DNA of 64,000 nucleotides from PLGF01 sp052139695. GTDB lineage: Bacteria; Verrucomicrobiota; Verrucomicrobiia; Limisphaerales; Palsa-1400. Both the position numbers and the translations under genes were made by a program. The notes below the pieces were generated by a model. The model was not told where the DNA came from. It worked only from the letters and a program-made list of their open reading frames with translations, and ran no database searches. The stretch is from assembly GCA_052139695.1 (NCBI GenBank), contig JBKQWF010000044.1:1-64000 (forward strand), in the 5' to 3' direction. Shown in pieces: positions 36,205 to 43,721 of the stretch. Each line of letters begins with the position of its first letter. Within the stretch, counting starts at the first letter, position 1.

Positions 36205-36933
36205 ATGAAAAAAGTCCAAAAATCCAAATACCGGCGCATCCTGGTCAAAGTCAGTGGCGAAGCTCTGGGCGGCCCCGATGGTGTTGGCATCTCCCCTGAG
36301 GCCATCGACGAAATCGCCCGGCAAATTGCCGAAGTGCGGAAGATGGGCGTCCAAGTGGTGATTGTCACGGGTGGCGGGAACATTTACCGCGGCGCCTCCA
36401 GCAAAGGCGAAAAATGCATTGAGCGGGCCACGGGCGATTACATGGGCATGCTGGCCACGGTCATCAACGCCCTGGCCTTGCAGGACGCGTTGGAAAAGCT
36501 GGGAGTGGCCACCCGCGTGCAAAGCGCCATCGCGATGTCGCAAGTGGCGGAGCCCTTTATCCGCCGCCGGGCGGTGCGGCATCTGGAGAAGGGACGCGTC
36601 GTCATCTTTGGCGGCGGGACGGGCAATCCCTATTTCTCCACTGACACCGCGGCGGCCTTGCGCGCCAACGAAATCGGGGCTGAAGTCATTCTCAAGGCGA
36701 CGAAGGTGGATGGAATCTACAACAGCGACCCGGAGAAAAACCCCGGGGCCAAACGTTACGACCGGATCACCTATTTGGAGGCGTTGCAAAAGCAGCTGAA
36801 AGTCATGGATTCGACGGCATTTTCCCTTTGCATGGACAACAAAATGCCTATTATAGTGTTTGATTTCTTTAAATCCCATAACCTCAAACGCGTGGTGTTG
36901 GGCGAACAAGTCGGAACATTAGTGACAGGTTAG
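36205..36933 (+). CDS. pyrH: UMP kinase
   Basis: PyrH phosphorylates UMP to UDP in pyrimidine synthesis. The ATG at 36205 (MKKVQKSKYRRILVKVSGEALGG) gives 242 residues, the family length; the GTG at 36151 would add 18. Motifs are VKVSGEAL, VIVTGGGNIYRG, GGTGNPYFSTDTAAALRA and KATKVDGIYNSDP. The gene is followed 25 bases later by frr, the classic pyrH-frr pair. tsf and rpsB, the usual upstream genes, are absent here, replaced by the GNAT/cNMP gene. Confidence 0.97.
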   Translation: MKKVQKSKYRRILVKVSGEALGGPDGVGISPEAIDEIARQIAEVRKMGVQVVIVTGGGNIYRGASSKGEKCIERATGDYMGMLATVINALALQDALEKLGVATRVQSAIAMSQVAEPFIRRRAVRHLEKGRVVIFGGGTGNPYFSTDTAAALRANEIGAEVILKATKVDGIYNSDPEKNPGAKRYDRITYLEALQKQLKVMDSTAFSLCMDNKMPIIVFDFFKSHNLKRVVLGEQVGTLVTG

Positions 36934-36958
36934 TTAAACCTTTTACCAAAGCTGTTTT

Positions 36959-37519
36959 ATGGCACTCGATGACATCCTCTTGGAAGCGGAAGAAAAAATG
37001 ATCAAATCCGAGCAAGTCGTGCAACATGAATTTGTCGGGCTTCGGACGGGCCGGGCCAACCCCGGCCTGGTGGAAAACATCGTGGCGGATGTCTATGGCT
37101 CGAACATGCGGATTCGGGAATTGGCCGGCATCACCACGCCGGAACCGCGCGTCCTCGTCATTCAGCCTTGGGACGTCAGCACGGTGCATCCCATCGAGAA
37201 GGCCATTCTCAAGAGCAATCTCGGGGTCACGCCGGCCGTGCAGGGGAAGATCATCCGCCTGGTGCTGCCGGAGTTGAGCCAGGAACGCCGCCATGAAATG
37301 GTTAAGATCGCCCACCGCCTGGCCGAAGACGGCCGCGTGGCCATCCGCCACGTCCGCCGCGACGCCTTGGAAGCGATCAAAAAGGAAGCCAAGGGCGGGG
37401 GCGTTCCGGAGGATCAGGAAGAGACGGCCCAAAAGGAAGTGCAGAAACTGACCGATCAATATATCGCCAAGCTGGATGCGGACCTCGCGGCCAAGGAAAA
37501 AGAAATCATGACCGTTTGA
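36959..37519 (+). CDS. frr: Ribosome recycling factor
   Basis: Frr splits the post-termination ribosome together with EF-G. The 186-residue product matches family length and has the two blocks HEFVGLRTGRANPGLVENI and LPELSQERRHEMVKIAHRLAEDGRVAIRHVRRDA. It sits 25 bases downstream of pyrH as in most bacteria and converges with the FtsB-like gene (12-base gap). Confidence 0.97.
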   Translation: MALDDILLEAEEKMIKSEQVVQHEFVGLRTGRANPGLVENIVADVYGSNMRIRELAGITTPEPRVLVIQPWDVSTVHPIEKAILKSNLGVTPAVQGKIIRLVLPELSQERRHEMVKIAHRLAEDGRVAIRHVRRDALEAIKKEAKGGGVPEDQEETAQKEVQKLTDQYIAKLDADLAAKEKEIMTV

Positions 37520-37531
37520 CTTGGACGGCGG

Positions 37532-37846
37532 TCATTCGGTTCGGGTGGTCAAAGGCGGATCGAAATGGATGACATTTTCTCCCGGCCTGGCATAACTCAG
37601 GCGCTCGCGGGCCAGGCGTTCGATGGTCGTGGGACTCTGCATGGCGCGCAACTGCAGATCCAGTTTCCGCGCCGCTTCATTTTCCTGCTCGATTCTCTTG
37701 TCAAGGGCCATCTTCTGTTCCCGCATCCGCTGGTTTTCATCGATGACTGGCTTATACCACAGAATTGTCCCCAGGACGGCCGCCAGCACCATCATCACCA
37801 GGACCAGACGAAAGAGCTTGTCCCAAATGCTTTGTCCCACGTTCAT
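37532..37846 (-). CDS. FtsB/DivIC-like septum formation initiator
   Basis: This 104-residue product from the ATG at 37846 (MNVGQSIWDKLFR) has one membrane segment (about 12-30) followed by a coiled coil (about 35-75) and the end LARERLSYARPGENVIHF, the typical FtsB/DivIC tail. Such proteins form the FtsB-FtsL-FtsQ complex at the septum. A longer frame to 37870 adds eight residues. It is not next to enolase, as ftsB often is. Confidence 0.8.
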   Translation of the reverse strand: MNVGQSIWDKLFRLVLVMMVLAAVLGTILWYKPVIDENQRMREQKMALDKRIEQENEAARKLDLQLRAMQSPTTIERLARERLSYARPGENVIHFDPPLTTRTE

Positions 37847-37881
37847 TAGGACCGCAGTAAACCATAACAAGAGAAAAAACG

Positions 37882-37913
37882 AAAGGAATATTTTGACAAA
37901 GGAATATTTTGAC
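37882..37913. repeat. Exact 16-base tandem duplication
   Basis: AAAGGAATATTTTGAC occurs twice with no gap. It lies right at the start of the pilin-like fragment. Such short perfect duplications suggest recent slippage or an excision scar. Confidence 0.8.
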
Positions 37914-38048
37914 GGGATGCAGTGGTGCTATCCATCCAGCCTGTGGTTTAGAGACGCCAAAAACATGGTCAGCTTTGTGGATGGTCATGGCAGTTACATT
38001 AAGATTCATTGGGCTGAATGGTATAATTCCTTCGTGATTGACATCTGA
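37905..38048 (+). pseudogene. C-terminal remnant of a pilin-like (H-X9-DG) protein
   Basis: The frame ending at 38048 reads DGMQWCYPSSLWFRDAKN, followed by MVSFVDGHGSYIKIHW and a short end. The VSFVDGHGSYIKI piece matches the C-terminal H-X9-DG/VDGHV motif of the type II secretion pseudopilin-like proteins that are abundant in Planctomycetes and Verrucomicrobia. The N-terminal methylation site, signal helix and most of the body are missing, so I treat it as a remnant, perhaps of a gene lost by deletion. Confidence 0.6.
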
Positions 38049-38172
38049 TTTCAGTCAAAATGTCCAAACTCCTGCTCCTGCGGGCGGAGGATTGCTCGCC
38101 CTGCCATAAAACTTTACAAATGGGTGCCTTGCGGCAAGGATTTCTCCCCACGTTTAGAAGCGTCCATATCGT

Positions 38173-39687
38173 ATGACGTCCAAGGCACCGCTTTTGCAGG
38201 TTGCAGGGCTGCAAAAGAGCTATAGCGCGCCCGTGCTGGTGGATTTCAGCTTTGCCTTGCACGCGGGCGAGGTCCACGCCTTGGTCGGCAGCAATGGCGC
38301 GGGGAAGTCCACCTTCGCGCGCATTCTTTGCGGCCTGACCTCGAGCGATGCCGGAGAGATGCGGCTTGGCGGCCAGCCTTATCACCCCAAGTCGAAACGG
38401 GAAGCGGAGCATGCGGGCGTGGTGATGGTGTTCCAGGAGCTCAACCTGATCGGCTCCATCAGCATCGCGGAAAATCTTTTTCTCAATTGCCTGCCGCGGC
38501 GCGGCGGTTTTGTGCGCTGGGAGGAATTGCGGCAAAAAACGGCCCTCGCCCTGGCGCGGGTGGGATTGGACGGCGTCGATCCCATGTTTTTGGCGGGACA
38601 GCTTGGAGTGGGGCATCAGCAAATGGTCGAAATCGCGGGCGCCTTGGCGCGCCAGTGCAAATTGCTTATCCTGGACGAGCCGACGGCGGCGCTGACCGGC
38701 CCGGAGACCGAGCGGCTTTTTGAAAACATCCGCAAGCTGCAAGCCGAAGGGGTCGGCGTCCTCTACATCAGCCATCGCATGGAAGAGATTCGGCAGGTGG
38801 CCAGCCGCATCACCGTGATGCGCGATGGCCGGCGTATCGCCACGCATGATTCCGGGGACGTGCCGAGGGCGGACTTGATCCGCGAGATGGCGGGCCATGA
38901 TTTGCCGGAGCAAAGGAACAGCGGAGCCGCCGGCGGCGGAGGGGTGGCGTTGAGCGTGCGCCGCCTCTGCTCTGGCAGCCGGGTCCGCGATGTGAGCTTC
39001 GATGTCCGGCACGGAGAGATTCTCGGCCTGGCCGGCCTGATTGGCTCGGGCCGGACGGAGACGTTGCGAGCCGTCTTTGGGGCGCAGCCCAGAAAAGACG
39101 GGGAAATCCGGGTGAACGGCAAGGCGGTGAACATCCGCGGCCCGGCGGATGCGGTGCGGGCGGGAATCGCGTTGGCGCCCGAAGATCGCAAACAGGATGC
39201 CTTGCTCCTGACTCATTCGATTAAAGTCAATACTACTCTAAACACGCTCTCGCGGCATTCAGGCATGTTGGGATGGCTGCATCCGCGCGCCGAAACCGAA
39301 ACCACCGAGAGACTTGCGCGGCGCTTGAGCGTGCATTGCGCCTCTCTCGAGCAGGCGGTGGGCGAGTTGAGCGGGGGCAACCAGCAAAAGGTGGTGATGG
39401 CCCGCTGGCTGGCGCGCGACTGCGGCATTTTTCTTTTTGACGAACCTACCCGCGGCATCGATGTCGCGGCCAAAGAAGCCATTTATCAATTGCTCCGCGA
39501 TTTGGCCGGAGCGGGCAAAGCCATTGTTGTGGTTTCCAGCGAATTGCCCGAACTGATGCTGCTCTGCCATCGGATTCTGGTGATGTGCCATGGAAGGATT
39601 TCCGGGGAATTCAGCGCCGGAGAATATACGCCGGAGAAAATCACGCAAGCCGCCTTCGGCGGGCACCTTGAGGAAAAGAATCGATGA
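38173..39687 (+). CDS. rbsA: Ribose-type sugar ABC transporter, ATP-binding protein
   Basis: RbsA-type ATPases have two ABC modules and drive CUT2 sugar import. The 504-residue product has Walker A GSNGAGKST near residue 40, a first signature GVGHQQMV and Walker B LLILDEPTAAL, then a second module with the degenerate GLIGSGRTETL (Walker A without the Lys, as usual in RbsA/MglA) and a second signature LSGGNQQKVVMARWL with FLFDEPTRGIDV. rbsC starts in a 4-base ATGA overlap. The sugar is not defined by sequence; ribose is the default for the kinase nearby. Confidence 0.92.
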   Translation: MTSKAPLLQVAGLQKSYSAPVLVDFSFALHAGEVHALVGSNGAGKSTFARILCGLTSSDAGEMRLGGQPYHPKSKREAEHAGVVMVFQELNLIGSISIAENLFLNCLPRRGGFVRWEELRQKTALALARVGLDGVDPMFLAGQLGVGHQQMVEIAGALARQCKLLILDEPTAALTGPETERLFENIRKLQAEGVGVLYISHRMEEIRQVASRITVMRDGRRIATHDSGDVPRADLIREMAGHDLPEQRNSGAAGGGGVALSVRRLCSGSRVRDVSFDVRHGEILGLAGLIGSGRTETLRAVFGAQPRKDGEIRVNGKAVNIRGPADAVRAGIALAPEDRKQDALLLTHSIKVNTTLNTLSRHSGMLGWLHPRAETETTERLARRLSVHCASLEQAVGELSGGNQQKVVMARWLARDCGIFLFDEPTRGIDVAAKEAIYQLLRDLAGAGKAIVVVSSELPELMLLCHRILVMCHGRISGEFSAGEYTPEKITQAAFGGHLEEKNR

Positions 39688-40646
39688 AATGGAACTCGCA
39701 CAAGATTGCCGAATACACGGCCATGCTGGCGATTTGGCTGGGTCTGGCGTTGTTGTTTGGCATGTTCAGCCACAATTTCCTCAGCGCCCGGAGCTTCGCG
39801 GCGCTGGCCAATCGGATTCCCGCCTTGGTGGTGGTGGCGGCCGGCATGACTTTGGTGCTCATTACGGGAGGAATTGATCTTTCCGTCGGCTCGGTGCTGG
39901 GGCTGTGCGGTTCCGTGCTGGGAGCGGCCATGCTCAATCATCATTTGTCATTCTGGGCGGCTTCCCTGATTTGCCTCGGCATCGGGGCGTTGGCCGGCGC
40001 GGTGAACGGCCTCGTCAGTGTCGGTTTGGGGATTCCTTCGTTCATTGTGACGCTGGGCATGTTGGAAGTGGCGCGCGGCCTGGCCTACCTGACGACTGGC
40101 TCACAGACGAAGTATATCGGGGCCGCGGTCGAGGGAATGTCGGCGCCGTTTTCCAAGGCGGGAGTGTCGCCGGCGTTTATTTTGTGTTTGCTGGTGATGG
40201 TGGCGTGTGAGGTGGCGCTGGCGCGGACGGTGTTCGGCCGCTATCTGGTGGCGATCGGCTCCAATGAAACGGCCGTGCGCATGGCGGGAATCAATCCCAA
40301 GCCGGCCAAGATCGCGGTCTTTGTCCTGTCGGGAATTCTGAGCGGACTGGCCGGCATATTCTCCACCTCGCGGCTGGGCTCGTCCGATCCCAACGCGGGG
40401 GTGGGGTTGGAACTCTCCGCCATTGCCGCGGTGGTGATTGGCGGGACGAGCCTCCTCGGGGGGCGCGGCTCGGTTGTCAATTCTTTTTTTGGCGTCCTCA
40501 TCATTGCCACCCTCGAAGCCGGCCTGGCGCAAATCGGGGCCACGGAGCCGTTCAAACGCGTCGTGACCGGCGCGGTCATCGTCCTGGCGGTGATCCTCGA
40601 CGCCTGGCGGCGTCATCTGCGCCCGGCCATCCGAAGTTCTATTTGA
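39684..40646 (+). CDS. rbsC: Ribose-type sugar ABC transporter, permease
   Basis: This 320-residue permease of the CUT2 family has about eight to ten hydrophobic segments. Motifs are ITGGIDLSVGSVLGLCG and the CUT2 signature GRYLVAIGSNETAVRMAGI, then AAVVIGGTSLLGGRGSV. It overlaps rbsA (ATGA at 39684-39687). Its stop lies inside the 8-base convergent overlap with the substrate-binding gene (40639-40646). Confidence 0.93.
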   Translation: MKWNSHKIAEYTAMLAIWLGLALLFGMFSHNFLSARSFAALANRIPALVVVAAGMTLVLITGGIDLSVGSVLGLCGSVLGAAMLNHHLSFWAASLICLGIGALAGAVNGLVSVGLGIPSFIVTLGMLEVARGLAYLTTGSQTKYIGAAVEGMSAPFSKAGVSPAFILCLLVMVACEVALARTVFGRYLVAIGSNETAVRMAGINPKPAKIAVFVLSGILSGLAGIFSTSRLGSSDPNAGVGLELSAIAAVVIGGTSLLGGRGSVVNSFFGVLIIATLEAGLAQIGATEPFKRVVTGAVIVLAVILDAWRRHLRPAIRSSI

Positions 40647-41586
40647 CAATCACATCCACCGGCGTGGTCTGGTCGGCGGGCGGCGCTTCGCCGCGGAGAA
40701 TTTTAAGCGCGGCTTCAATGCCGAAGACGGCCAACTGGTCTCCGTGCTGGTCGGCCGTGGCGGTCACCGCTCCCTTTTGCAGCAGCGGGTGAATGGCGCT
40801 GATATTATCAAATCCCGCCACCAGGACCTTGCCGGTTTTGCCCGCGGCCGCGATGGCCGAGACCGCGCCCAAGGCCATGTTATCGTTGGCGCAAAGGAGG
40901 GCTTTGAGGTCCGGATGTTCGCTCAAGAGGGCGGCGGCGACGCTGTTCGCTTTCTCCATTTCCCAATCGCCGCTTTGCACGCTGAGGATATGAATTCCCG
41001 CCGCCTTCATCGCGTCTTCGAATCCGACGCGCCTTTGCTGTCCGTTGAACGCCGTAGGAATGCCTTCGATGATGGCCACGTTGTCGCCGGCTTGCAACTG
41101 CCGGGCGATGACCTCGCCCACTTTGCGCGCGCCCGCGCGATTATCCGGGCCGACGAATGGCACTTGCAGGCCGGCTTGCTTGAGGACACCGGCATCCAAT
41201 TTGTTGTCAATATTAACGACCAAAATGCCCGCCTCGTGGGCGCGCTTGAGGACGGTGACCAGCGCCTTGGAATCCGCCGGGGCGATGACAATGGCGTTGA
41301 CCTGGCGCGCGATCATTTGCTCGGCAAGATTGACCTGTTCCGCCAGGTCCGTCTCATTCTTAATTCCATTGGCCAGGAGGTCGTAGGCGTCAGGGTGGGC
41401 CTTTTGATGCTCGGTCGCGCCCGCGGCCATGGTGCTGAAAAACTCGTTGGCGAGGGATTTCATCACCAGGGCAATCTTCGGTTTCTCCGCGACGGCTTTG
41501 CCGGGCGGTTGCTCGGCAGATTTATTGCAGGCGGCGCAGAGCGCGGCGGCGGCGAGGAGGAAAAGTGAAAAAGCGCGGATTCTCAT
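40639..41586 (-). CDS. rbsB: Ribose-type sugar-binding lipoprotein
   Basis: This 315-residue periplasmic-binding protein of the type 1 (RbsB) class starts with a lipobox signal, ending ALCAACNKS (Cys at about 20), so it is tethered to the membrane. Family blocks are KIALVMKSLANEFFSTMAAGA, IDNKLDAG, VPFVGPDNRAGARKVGEVIA and VLVAGFDN. It is the likely partner of rbsA-rbsC, yet is on the other strand, ending 8 bases inside rbsC. Upstream in its own operon are a ribokinase and a TIM-barrel isomerase. Confidence 0.93.
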   Translation of the reverse strand: MRIRAFSLFLLAAAALCAACNKSAEQPPGKAVAEKPKIALVMKSLANEFFSTMAAGATEHQKAHPDAYDLLANGIKNETDLAEQVNLAEQMIARQVNAIVIAPADSKALVTVLKRAHEAGILVVNIDNKLDAGVLKQAGLQVPFVGPDNRAGARKVGEVIARQLQAGDNVAIIEGIPTAFNGQQRRVGFEDAMKAAGIHILSVQSGDWEMEKANSVAAALLSEHPDLKALLCANDNMALGAVSAIAAAGKTGKVLVAGFDNISAIHPLLQKGAVTATADQHGDQLAVFGIEAALKILRGEAPPADQTTPVDVIVK

Positions 41587-41602
41587 GGTATGTCAATTGG
41601 AA

Positions 41603-42538
41603 TTATCGGCTATCGTTGGCGAGCAATTGTTCGATTTCTTTGCGGCGCGGAGCGGAGGGCTGTGCTCCGAGGCGCGTGACCGATAGGGCGGCGGCGGCGT
41701 TGGCGAAACGCGCCGCTTCGAGCAGAGGTTTGCCTTCCGCCAGGGCCACGGCGAGCGCGCCGGTGAAGACGTCTCCCGCGGCAGTGGTGTCGAGCGGTTT
41801 AACTTTATATCCGGGGACCATTTCGCCACAACCCGGGCCGGAGACAAAGACCCCGCGAGGGCCCATGGTGATGATGACACCGCGGATTCCCCCGCGGTGA
41901 AGCGCGGCAGCGGCGCGGGCGGCGTTCGGGCTACTCTTGACGGGAATGCCGGTCAACAGTTCCGCTTCGTGCTCGTTCGGAGTCAGCACGGAAATCCGCC
42001 GCAACAAGCTCTTGGGCAGAGGCCGGGCTGGAGCCGGGTTTAGAATGACGGGCAAGCCGATGGCGGCGGCGATTTCCGCCGCCGCTTGAACGGTTTCCAA
42101 CGGCGATTCGAGCTGGAGCACGAGCGCGTCCGCCCTGCGGAATGCTGGCCGCGCTTTTTTGACGTCCGCCGGAGTCAATTTGCCATTCGAGCCGGAGGCG
42201 ACGGCGATGCTATTTTCGCCGGAAGCAGCGACGAAGATCAGCGCCACTCCCGAAGGGCTTGTTTTGTCGCGCACCACGTAATCAACGTTGATGCCGTCGG
42301 CGACGAAACCCGCCACGGCCTGGTCGCCAAATGGGTCGTCGCCAATCCGCGCGATGAAGGTGACCACCGCCCCCGCGCGAGCGGCAGCCACAGCCTGGTT
42401 GGCGCCCTTGCCGCCAGCCGCGGTGCTGAATTGTCCGCCAAGAACGGTTTCGCCGGGTATTGGCAAGCGGTCCATCTTGATGGTCAGGTCAGTATTGGAA
42501 CTGCCGATGACCAGAACAGTCTTAGGCCTCGCTGTCAT
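41603..42538 (-). CDS. rbsK: Ribokinase
   Basis: This 311-residue PfkB-family kinase phosphorylates ribose (or a similar sugar) after import. It has the N-terminal GSSNTDLTIKMDRLPIPGET block, GGKGANQAVAAARAGA and the C-terminal anion hole and catalytic Asp in DTTAAGDVFTGALAVAL (GAGD-type, here AAGD). The substitution of the first Gly by Ala in GAGD is common in ribokinases. It lies 16 bases upstream of rbsB and shares its direction, so it completes a sugar import-phosphorylation unit. Confidence 0.95.
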   Translation of the reverse strand: MTARPKTVLVIGSSNTDLTIKMDRLPIPGETVLGGQFSTAAGGKGANQAVAAARAGAVVTFIARIGDDPFGDQAVAGFVADGINVDYVVRDKTSPSGVALIFVAASGENSIAVASGSNGKLTPADVKKARPAFRRADALVLQLESPLETVQAAAEIAAAIGLPVILNPAPARPLPKSLLRRISVLTPNEHEAELLTGIPVKSSPNAARAAAALHRGGIRGVIITMGPRGVFVSGPGCGEMVPGYKVKPLDTTAAGDVFTGALAVALAEGKPLLEAARFANAAAALSVTRLGAQPSAPRRKEIEQLLANDSR

Positions 42539-42562
42539 TTTTTGCTCGAGCCGGAACCGAAA

Positions 42563-42599
42563 ATTGACAATTGAAAATTTTCAATTCCCAATTGTCAAT
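42563..42599. repeat. Inverted repeat between TIM-barrel gene and rbsK
   Basis: ATTGACAATTG (42563-42573) and CAATTGTCAAT (42589-42599) are perfect 11-base arms with a 15-base AT-rich loop. It sits 25 bases upstream of rbsK. No T-run follows on the minus strand. It could be an operator for a sugar regulator or a processing hairpin; LacI-type sites are commonly centred dyads, but this loop is too long for one. Confidence 0.5.
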
Positions 42600-42679
42600 C
42601 CGTTGGCGCCGCCCGCCTCTCCGGCACCGGACCGTTTTGAGGTCGTAGTGAAATGAGACTTGATTTCTGTAACAGCACT

Positions 42680-43591
42680 CTAGTATCCCCATTTCTTCAT
42701 GATGTCGTAATCCTCTTTGGCCGAGGCCACTGGCGTTTTATCCTGGTAAGATTCCTGTTCGATGATGAAGAAAAGGGTGCCGCCGGTTTTCCTGCCGGCG
42801 TCAATGATTTGTTTTACCGGGAGGATGCCGTGTCCGAGCACGGTGCTTTCATATCCGCCCATCTCCCCCTGGCCGCTCTTGATTTCGTCCTTCACGTGCA
42901 TGGAAGCGAAGCGGCCTGGATATTGTTTGATCAGGTCCAAAGCCCTGCCGCCGGCGCCATACATGTTGCCAACGTCCATTTGCTGGATGACGAGGCTGGG
43001 GTCTGTATTCTGCAGGATCAGGTCATAGAGCCGTTTGCCATCCAACTGGGTATTAAACTCGAAATCGTGGTTATGATAGCCGAATTTCATCCCCGATTTT
43101 TTGCAAAGCTCGCCGCTGGCATTGAAAACGTCCATGTAACGTTTGAAGTCATCCATATTTTTGCGCATGCTCTCGTCGAGCCAGGGGCTGATGACGAACT
43201 GCTGACCGAGGACGGCGGCGTCTTCCACGGTGTATTTCCAGGCGTCGGTAAAATCTTTTTTGCCTTCATCCCAATGTTGCTTTCCCATGACGGTGTGGCC
43301 GCTGGGCATTTTCAATCCCAGGTCATCGAGCGTCTTCTTGAATTCGGCGGCGGATTGCCCATAAAACTTGCGATCCACGTAATTGGCATGTTCGACGTAG
43401 ATATAACCAATGGCCGCGATCTGCTTCAGGGTGCCGACCGGGTCTTTGGACATGTCATCGCGCACGGAATAGAGTTGGATGCCCAGGTATTCGTTTTTGT
43501 GCGCCGCCATCAGAGGCCGCCGGGCAAAGAGAGCGGTGCCGGCGATGGCCAGAGTGCTGTTTTTGAGGAAAGTCCTTCGGGATGTTTTCAT
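42680..43591 (-). CDS. Secreted sugar phosphate isomerase/epimerase-like TIM-barrel protein
   Basis: The ATG at 43591 opens a Tat signal peptide (MKTSRRTFLKNSTLAIAGTA, with the RRTFLK motif); the upstream frame would hide it. The ~275 mature residues form an AP-endonuclease-2/xylose-isomerase-like TIM barrel (GIQLYSVRDD, KFGYHNHDFEF with a metal-type HxHxE, QQMDVGNMYGAG, MHVKDE). These enzymes isomerise or epimerise sugars. Twin-arginine export suggests a folded metalloenzyme in the periplasm. Its position ahead of rbsK-rbsB suggests the same sugar route, with the substrate unknown. Confidence 0.85.
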   Translation of the reverse strand: MKTSRRTFLKNSTLAIAGTALFARRPLMAAHKNEYLGIQLYSVRDDMSKDPVGTLKQIAAIGYIYVEHANYVDRKFYGQSAAEFKKTLDDLGLKMPSGHTVMGKQHWDEGKKDFTDAWKYTVEDAAVLGQQFVISPWLDESMRKNMDDFKRYMDVFNASGELCKKSGMKFGYHNHDFEFNTQLDGKRLYDLILQNTDPSLVIQQMDVGNMYGAGGRALDLIKQYPGRFASMHVKDEIKSGQGEMGGYESTVLGHGILPVKQIIDAGRKTGGTLFFIIEQESYQDKTPVASAKEDYDIMKKWGY

Positions 43592-43664
43592 GGAAATATT
43601 AAAGAGCGGCGATTTTGTATTGTCAATTCCGCGGTGCCCGAAGAATTCCGCAACCGATTTGGGC

Positions 43665-43702
43665 AAAAAAAATCTCCCGCGTTCCACGAAGGAGCGCGGG
43701 AG
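43665..43702 (-). terminator. Intrinsic terminator of the htrA gene
   Basis: On the minus strand, the stem CTCCCGCG / CGCGGGAG (8 base pairs, 43695-43702 with 43674-43681) is followed by eight T residues (A-run at 43665-43672). It lies about 20 bases past the HtrA stop and ends that transcript before the TIM-barrel gene. Confidence 0.9.
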
Positions 43703-43721
43703 AAGTGTGCAGCGGAGCAGG

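Larger units (their letters stand above)
37847..38172. other. Intergenic region with tandem repeat and pilin remnant
   Basis: This is a 326-base gap between divergent genes. It holds an exact tandem duplication of AAAGGAATATTTTGAC (37882-37897 and 37898-37913), a decayed pilin-like tail (37905-38048), and a CCTTGCGGCAAGG dyad (about 38126-38138) in the rbsA leader, which may be an operator or leader hairpin. No other gene is supported. Confidence 0.6.

Noticed and set aside
37999..39216. 405-residue minus-strand frame opposite rbsA
   Set aside because: It is a shadow of a clear ABC ATPase.
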